The notes below the pieces were generated by a model, which was not told the origin of the DNA, ran no database searches, and saw only the letters and a program-made list of their open reading frames with translations. A stretch of DNA of 64,000 nucleotides from NCBI RefSeq assembly GCF_013368755.1, contig NC_049563.1:1116001-1180000 (forward strand). Reading direction: 5' to 3'. The stretch is from Talaromyces rugulosus. Its lineage: Eukaryota; Ascomycota; Eurotiomycetes; Eurotiales; Trichocomaceae. The position numbers and the translations under genes were made by a program. Positions 57,493 to 64,000 of the stretch are shown in pieces (positions within the stretch are counted from its first letter, which is position 1; each line of letters starts with the position of its first letter).

Positions 57493-59338
57493 ATGGCGAC
57501 CGCGTCCCTGCACCACTCCCAGCTCAATGCCACCTTCAATGGCGTGCAAATACAGTCAACAGGGATCAAAATCAATAAATTCAAGGGCATCAAATACGCT
57601 CATATCCCAGCTCGATTTGAAAAATCGCAACCGGTGTCAGCCGAGGAATTGAATGGGCAGACGATAGATGCTACACAATACGGGTATGTTTATAGAACAT
57701 TGAAGCCGAGCCGTACTTCTACCTTTTGGTTCTGACTTCAATTAAAAAGACCGAAATGCCCCCAGGTTGACATTGATGTTCGTCATTTACTGCGCATCCC
57801 CGAAGATTATCAAATCAATGAGGAGCCCGAGGACGAATTCGAGTGTTTGAATCTTGACGTGACGGTGCCCGCGGGGACGCCTGCTGGTCGTAACTTGCCT
57901 GTTTTCATCTGGATATACGGTAAGTCACAGACTTCACAGATCTCTGAATCTATATATTTTAATTCTTACGTTTTTTACAGGTGGTTCGCAGGCAGTCACA
58001 TTCTGCTCCGCTGGATCGGGTATATGTGGTAAGGACTGAATCTGGTAGTCTTTGAAGCTTTATTTGCTCACCGTGTCATGTTTCATTTAGATACAACCAA
58101 GATTGTCGGAGACTCAGTAGACGCCAGAAAACCCATCATCGCCGTTGTTCCAAATTATCGACTCAATCTTTTCGGGTTTGGAGATGGCAAGGGAACCGGA
58201 GAGATCAATCTATCGCTTAAAGACCAAGCTTTGGCGATTGACTGGGTCAGGAAGCACATTTCTGGATTCGGCGGTGACCCTGTGAGTTATAACGTTTTCG
58301 GTCATTTATCATGTCATTTTCTTTCTAATTGAACCTTTCCATTTAGGAAAATATTACCCTTTGCGGAGAAAGCGCAGGAGGCGTCTATGTCCATGCCCAC
58401 TTGATCACCGGCCCCCCTGTTCGACGAGCTATTCTCATGTCCGGCTCTCTGTACCTGACCTCTCCAATGCCTCATTCCCTAGGCAAGGGAGTTCTACAAG
58501 TCTGCGAGGTGCGGGCCCAAGAACTCGAAGGCAAATCTCTCCGCGAGTGCAGCCAGAAGATCTTCAAACAGATCCTCACCGAAAACAATCTTTCCCGCTG
58601 TTGGATGCAGGAAGAAGATGTCCTGGCTGATTGGGAGACCAAAGCAGAGCAAGTCGAGGAATTAGTGATTGGTGACACCGAGTTCGAGGTATTTTCAAAC
58701 TCGATTTTCTGCTCTCTACCGAATCTAACACGCATATACAGTCAGCTATTTGGCGTCGGGGTATCGAAACTCTGCCCCCCTCACAGATTATCTCCACTTT
58801 CACAGAGTCCAATAGTGAATGGGGGGAGAAGCTACGCAAAGCATATCACATTGTTCCAGGTCGTCCTACGGCTAGCACATTAGGGGCTTTGGACTTTGTT
58901 CATGATGTCAAATACAGCCTTCCAATCGAACTCATATGCGAAAAGGTTCAGGCTACCAACAAAGACACAAAGGTGTATCGATATCTCGTGGACGAGTCAA
59001 ACCCATGGCAACCGTCCGCTCGCGCTCATCATGCTGTCGACTTGATATTTTTATTTGGGACGATGGATATATCGCATAACCCTACCGCGGAAGATCTAGG
59101 CAAGGATATGCGAAGGAGATGGATCAACTTTGTCAATGGGGATAAACCATGGGCAGAATTGTCAACGGGAGCCAGATTTGCATTTGGTCCGTATGGCGAG
59201 TGCAAGGAAATTGACGAGAGACAGTATGCAGCTAGGAGGAGAGTGCATGTTTTCAGCTTGTTGAGAGAGGCCGGGGCTGGTGTATATGGGCCAATTGTCA
59301 ATAAGTTGATTGCAGGGAGGATCAGCTTGCTCAATTAA
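57493..59338 (+). CDS. Type-B carboxylesterase family protein (second copy, divergent)
   Basis: Six exons: 57493-57683, 57750-57919, 57981-58028, 58091-58281, 58347-58688 and 58742-59338, giving 512 residues. The nucleophile elbow is GESAGG with Ser 209, the oxyanion loop is WIYGGS (where many family members have HGGG), NYRLNLFGFG follows, and the C-terminal His is in RAHHAVDLIFLFG. The same WIYGGS variant occurs in a known fungal subgroup of the carboxylesterases. No signal peptide is apparent. It shares organisation with the neighbouring esterase, but the identity looks low, so they are old paralogues. Confidence 0.82.
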
Positions 59339-59432
59339 GCCAGATATCAATTTATTTAGCTAATATGAATTTCAATGGCTAATCACAAGAATTGATACAA
59401 TTATAACATCAAAATCAAACAGTATAATATCC

Positions 59433-61234
59433 TCAATGCTTACCATTGACTTCTCCCTGCTTGGACAGAATCTCATCGATCTCCTTCTGGTGTGCTGAAA
59501 AGTTATCAACCAAATTATCCCACATCTTGGGCTCGTGTTCATGCTTCTTGTTCGAGTTCCACGCATAGTCTGTAATAGTGAATGGCCGTGATGACTCAAA
59601 CATGATGGCAATGGACGCAGGCGAGATTTGCATCACCGGAGGTGCTGACTCGGTAGCGGCTTTGAATTGGTCGTATGCGACACCATGGGGGACCACTGTA
59701 TAAACATTAATACTTTCAAGGGTGGTTTTATGGAATAAGAGTAAACATACTTCCGCATTCAAATGAAATGCTGCCAGGCATAAACTCGTCTGATCGGCCA
59801 CCGTAGTCACCATATATCAAACCCATCAATTCCGAGGCAGCATTCCGGTGATAGTAAGGTGGGCGATATGTATCTTTTTGAAGCAAATAAGTAAATAGCA
59901 CAAGCATCAAGAAACAGACCAGAACGTACGGGAAGCAACATCCCATCGAGGAGAGAAGATCAGGAGATCCGCCAGAGGTGCTGCCAGGTCTCGAGATTTG
60001 GCAGTCAAAATGCAAAAGATGGACGGATCGATATGATCAACAGATATAGACCCCACATTGATAAACTTGGTCATATCGTACTTATAAGGGATCTAAACAG
60101 GCAATTATTAGTATATGTCGATTTTAAAAGTGAAGTATAGAAAGGGACGTACGTAATTACCGTGCCACGCAACAACGTCGAAAGGGGAATGCTGTTGCGT
60201 GCTCTTGAAGAACTTTCCTCCAAGCTTATACACAATCTCCCATGGCTCTTTGATAACCTCATACTTGGCTGTGGGGGTCAAAAAGTCTCGCGTATTGGCA
60301 AGACTGTTAGACCCCAGAGGCCCCAGCTCAGGAAGCTCAAAAGTGCTGCCCCAAATCTCAAGAATATATCCTCGAGAGGGCCCATCAGGCAGCTCCACGC
60401 GGAATCGAATGCCTCGTTGGATAATCACAATCTCCCCCGGCTGCACGAACAGAGGGCCAAATTCGGTTTGGATGTCCAGTGCTCCTTTCTCGGGAGCGAT
60501 CAAGAATTCTCCGTCAGAGTTCACAAATGCCTTCTTGGTCATGCTCTTGTTAGCAGCGTACACGTGCGTTGCCAGGCCTTCTCGCAGTGTAGGGTCCCCA
60601 GAGCCGGCAAATGTGCGAAGTCCGCTGACAAAATCTGTCTCTTCGGTTGGAATCTCTGTTGGCAGCCAAGCTAGCTGGGTAGGCGAGACGTGGATCTTGG
60701 GATTAAGGGGGAGAAAGCAGGACTCTGTATCTTTGTTGTCGGGAAGTTCAGTCTACACATATTTTCGAAAATCAGCGTAGCCCTACGTAGTTCTCCATGA
60801 ATCTAGCACTTACAAATCCCTGATGAGCCACGGCTGGCCGCACACGGTACAACCATGCCTTTTTGTTCGCATTTCGGGGCGCAACGAACGCTGAAGCTGT
60901 CATTTGTTCGGCATACAACCCAAAACGAACATTCCGTGGAGAGTTCTGGCCCTGTGGGATTGTCCCGGGGATTGCCTCGGAGGAGAAACTATGAATACAA
61001 TTAGCATAGTACATAATATCCGTAAAGGTTTAGGCATACTGATTTCCGAATCCTTCTTGATACTATGAACTGTTAGCAGTGCTCCTCCGTACCATCAAAA
61101 AATTGCAAACATACCTTGTATGGATCATTTTTTCGTGTGTTGAAGGACGGAATAACTCCATCCTTTTGTGTCTCGGCCCAGTGGAAGATCTTCTGATATT
61201 CCTTGGGATCAGCGAGGTCGTTCGTTGAAGGCAT
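59433..61234 (-). CDS. hmgA: Homogentisate 1,2-dioxygenase
   Basis: Seven exons on the minus strand: 61234-61115, 61062-61040 (23 bases), 60988-60814, 60752-60153, 60092-59930, 59873-59751 and 59695-59433, giving 488 residues. Motifs are YQEGFGNHFSSEAIPGTIP, FVQPGEIVIIQRGIRF, VVAWHGNYIPYKYD, and the Fe ligands in RPPYYHRN, ELMGLIYG (Glu) and CGMVPHGV (His). It opens the ring of homogentisate to maleylacetoacetate in tyrosine and phenylalanine breakdown. The usual partner genes (fahA, maiA, hppD) are not in this window, except that the right side is cut. Confidence 0.95.
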
Positions 61235-62193
61235 GGTGCTGGATATCTCGAGTTTGTACGGGAATTTCAGATACGTCAAAACTTAGAGAAAAGTTTTGTG
61301 GCAATGGATTACCCCCTTATATAATTTAGGAGCCCACTCAACTAAAAGCCTTGGCCAAGTCTTCAAGTGTTGGTTTTGATATAGTGCTTCAGTATGTAAT
61401 CTAAATGCGGCAAGTCTTCAACTGATGCGATAAGAGTTGCCCGGCAGGGCCGGGGAGGATTTATATATAGATGTCATTGTTTGCATGGCAATGTTTTCCA
61501 AACTAATCGGAGAAAAGCCGTTTGATGGCTGGAAATTCCCGAAGAATCACAAGTTTGGGCTCCAGAAGAGCATTCTATGTGGTATTGTGATAGCTGCATA
61601 GATCTCCATGGACCAACCGTTTGACCGGATCGGGGAGGAGGGACAGCCACACCCCACCGCGATTAAAAAAAAGTGAGCATCACCATGCAGGAGAGAGAAA
61701 ATGGTGGGGTGATAGGGATCTTCCTCGGTGGTAATTTGATGAGTCAGTGATGTATCAGCAAGTGTGGCACGCCTGAACACAAGTAGGGCTCGGGGAGGAG
61801 GATCGGTATGCGGCCAGTCCCCACAAGAGCATCGAGGGCGTGTGGAGATGGCCGGGAATTGCAGCTCGCAAATCTGCCGAAAGTTTTTGCGTCCAAAGGC
61901 TTACTCTACTATTGTGATCAATATCCTCTCGAGTATAGTTTGCTTGCTAGATAAATCCCATTCCATTCCTAATAAATAATTATCCCGCGGGTATCTAAAT
62001 CATGCCGATAAGAATAGTAAAGTACATAGCAGCGCGTTCCAAGCATCGTAAACCAATCGTCAAGCCTGCTGTATCACAAGAAAGGATAGCAAATTACGGA
62101 AATAAAATAAGCCGAAAGAAACACCCATCCATCTCATTTCAATCGTGACACGTCGTGACTGCAATAAGCATAACAACCTGTTCTAGCCTCAAA
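61235..62193. other. hmgA promoter region and 3' end of the transcription factor gene
   Basis: Upstream of the hmgA ATG, TTATATAA lies at 61317-61324 and TATATATA near 61463-61470. Some short frames exist but lack motifs. No other gene seen. Confidence 0.5.
61317..61324 (-). promoter_or_regulatory. TATA-like box of hmgA
   Basis: The palindrome TTATATAA lies 83-90 bases before the hmgA start codon, a plausible spacing for a TATA box given a short 5' UTR. Confidence 0.4.
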
Positions 62194-64000
62194 TCAACTT
62201 CGGCTTCCGAGAAATCGTTTTTCGTTTTCGTATACGTCTGCTAATTGCCGAAGGACATTACCCATTCGCCATGTCACTGCACCAGTTAGTTATTATACCC
62301 CCATACAGGGAGAACAAAAACCTACCTTCCCAGGTCCAGTTGTCGTCGAGGAAACTAGCCCACATCTTTGCCGCGCTGGCTGCAAGCGATGTACGGCCAT
62401 TGTCGTTGCTGCCAACTTCCTGCAGCATCTCTGAGAGATTGTCAAGATTTTTCTTCTCCTCGTGATCTGGTGGCGCGAAACCCTGCTGCATTTCCAGTGT
62501 ATGGACCCACTTGGTATAGAACAGAGCTGCGATATGATCAGTCAAGCACAACAGAGCAAAAAGAAACTCCACACTTACCGCAGTCCCATGCAGCTACTGT
62601 ATGCTCGATACTGCAGGTGAACACGTCCGTTTTATTAACCAACTGATTTCCATGCCGTATCGGTATTAGTAAGCCATCAAAGACTTGTGCGACAGCCTTT
62701 GCGAGAAATGGTGATCGGACTTGTTGAATCTGCACATAGTCTCTTGCAGCTCTGAGTACTTCTTGTCCGTCATCACAAAACAACATGGTACGGTTAAAAG
62801 CTCCACTTCCAGTAAATACGCGGACATAACAGCTTCGGAGTACCGCCATGCCATTGAATAGTAGCGTTCTTTCAACGCTTCCCCGTGTACTTGCAATCCC
62901 AGCAGATTTTCCCAGTGCCAGAACTCTATGGCATCTTGATAGGGACTCCTCCGTCTGACTGGTGCATAGTGCTTTCATTTGTTCTTCCGCTTTGGCATCG
63001 ATGGAAAAATTCATGAAGGACTGCGTGGATTGCGTGACGTGCCACATGTGCACATTGACAGCATGCATCAGAATTGCAGCAGAAAAAGGCGACCATTGTT
63101 GTTCTAAATCCGGGTTGAAATCTTTGCCAAAGAGCAACGCTGTCAAGGCTTGGTTGACATCTAAGGGCCTATTTACTCTCACGGCCATTGCTTCCTTCCA
63201 ATGCTCCTCATCAGCAGCCATCCAAATAGTCTCCGGCTCGGGCATTTCAATTTTCAGATCCTCTGTTGTGGATATTCCAGGCGAAACATTATAAGCAGCT
63301 GTTAGAAGACTGCTAGTGATAAATATGCCGAAAAGCAGGCGCTTTGTCGATTCCCGTTCAATCCAAGTTGCCCAGTTCTCAGGAGCCGTTTCACGGGACG
63401 CCGAAAGTGCCGACCTCCTCCAAGCAAACTCTCGATGGAAAAATCCAATGTTCTCAAGTGCCCAAGCCACTGCTGCACCATTACCACCAAAAGCTGCTCC
63501 TACAGTCAGGAGTAGCCTACTTTGGACTTCCCACAACGAGCGACTAGAGCTCCCAGAATCAACACTTTGCAGTGCTTCATTTGCTATTTCCCGTAGGTGA
63601 TTCGCAGTGTCTCTATCCTTATCAAAGAGTGCACCAATTGAGCACATCGCTAGGAATAGCGGGCTAGGCGTTTCTGAGATGTCAAACGAGGGAGGGTGAA
63701 AGATTGGTAGGTGGTTGTTAAATGACTTGAAAAAAGTGTTCATAAAGTGATGAAGACTCTGCAAGCTTGGTATCCGTAGTTCTTTAGAGTCAATGGAGAG
63801 TCTTTCTTGAATATCTGTTATCAAAAATATTCGAGTTTCCTCTGTCATGACTTTTGGCAACTGAGGCTCGCTTCGGATCTTGGAATTGCGAGAGGGACGT
63901 CCGCGCCGCCGTTGCTCAGAAGGCATCTTATCTAGAGCAAATATATTGTTCGTCGATCCGTCATTCGAATTTTCAGCTGTGATGATTTGATTGAGTAATA
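62194..64000 (-). CDS. Fungal-specific transcription factor (partial, cut by the right edge)
   Basis: Exons on the minus strand are 64000-62579, 62526-62326 and 62276-62194; the frame stays open to the window edge, so the start and probable zinc-finger domain lie outside. The visible part begins with a basic RRRGRPSRNSK stretch, then the fungal_trans middle domain: LHHFMNTFFKSFNNHLPIFH, PLFLAMCSIGALF, WEVQSRLLLTVGAAFGG, and WIERESTKRLLFGIFITSSL. The last exons end with a helical tail. HLPIFHPPSF is a hallmark of C2H2-plus-fungal_trans regulators. Its position next to hmgA invites a regulatory link, but that is only proximity. Confidence 0.8.

Noticed and set aside
45944..64000. Secondary-metabolite gene cluster
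   Set aside because: No polyketide synthase, peptide synthetase, terpene synthase or P450 is present; the dioxygenase and esterases alone do not make a cluster.
1..64000. tRNA genes, rRNA, CRISPR arrays, transposons
   Set aside because: I looked for B-box-like motifs, direct-repeat arrays and transposase or reverse-transcriptase motifs by eye and found none. A tRNA scan would settle this properly.

Overview
The window is eukaryotic nuclear DNA from a filamentous ascomycete (Pezizomycotina, most likely the Eurotiales: Aspergillus, Penicillium or Talaromyces type). The evidence is the many short introns (about 45-110 bp, mostly GT-AG, one GC-AG), the dense but non-operonic gene order on both strands, and the two-gene, head-to-head form of ATP-citrate lyase. 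I found 31 protein genes, each rebuilt exon by exon and checked for reading-frame closure. I saw no rRNA, tRNA, transposon, CRISPR or viral sequence.

Layout. 1-6.6 kb: an arrestin-fold protein, an unassigned 79-residue protein, a patch of degraded coding-like sequence and tRNA-splicing endonuclease subunit Sen54. 7.8-16.9 kb: a mitochondrial-type 3-oxoacyl-ACP reductase, SUMO E1 subunit Uba2, queuosine salvage protein Qng1, and the divergent replication pair Orc6 / DNA polymerase delta subunit 4. 17.7-23.5 kb: ATP-citrate lyase subunits 2 and 1, divergent across a 2.1-kb promoter region. 23.9-30.8 kb: RNase P/MRP protein Pop5, GTPase Gpn2, checkpoint protein Bub3, ribose-5-phosphate isomerase and the NEDD8 E1 regulatory subunit. 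31.5-43.0 kb: a GT25 glycosyltransferase, a HEI10-like RING protein, an Asi3-like membrane RING ligase, an XAP5 protein, polyadenylation factor Fip1 and Hsp10. 43.5-54.6 kb: a SHOC1/ZIP2-like meiotic protein with an apparent frameshift, a TauD-type dioxygenase, nucleoporin Nup49, a TCAB1-type WD protein, a HAD phosphatase and a TTC1-type TPR protein. 55-64 kb: a more accessory region with two type-B carboxylesterases, homogentisate 1,2-dioxygenase and a fungal transcription factor cut by the right edge.

How the genes relate. Most are conserved housekeeping genes for RNA processing (Sen54, Pop5, XAP5, Fip1), ubiquitin-like modification (Uba2, NEDD8 E1, two RING proteins), replication and mitosis (Orc6, polymerase delta 4, Bub3), and central metabolism (ATP-citrate lyase, ribose-5-phosphate isomerase). 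Several divergent pairs share a function, so shared promoters are plausible. I did not find a clearly new multi-gene system. The most noteworthy points are the frameshift in the SHOC1/ZIP2-like gene with a HEI10-like gene 10 kb away, two unexplained coding-like patches (3.4-4.15 kb and 47.6-48.05 kb), and a perfect heat-shock element upstream of hsp10.
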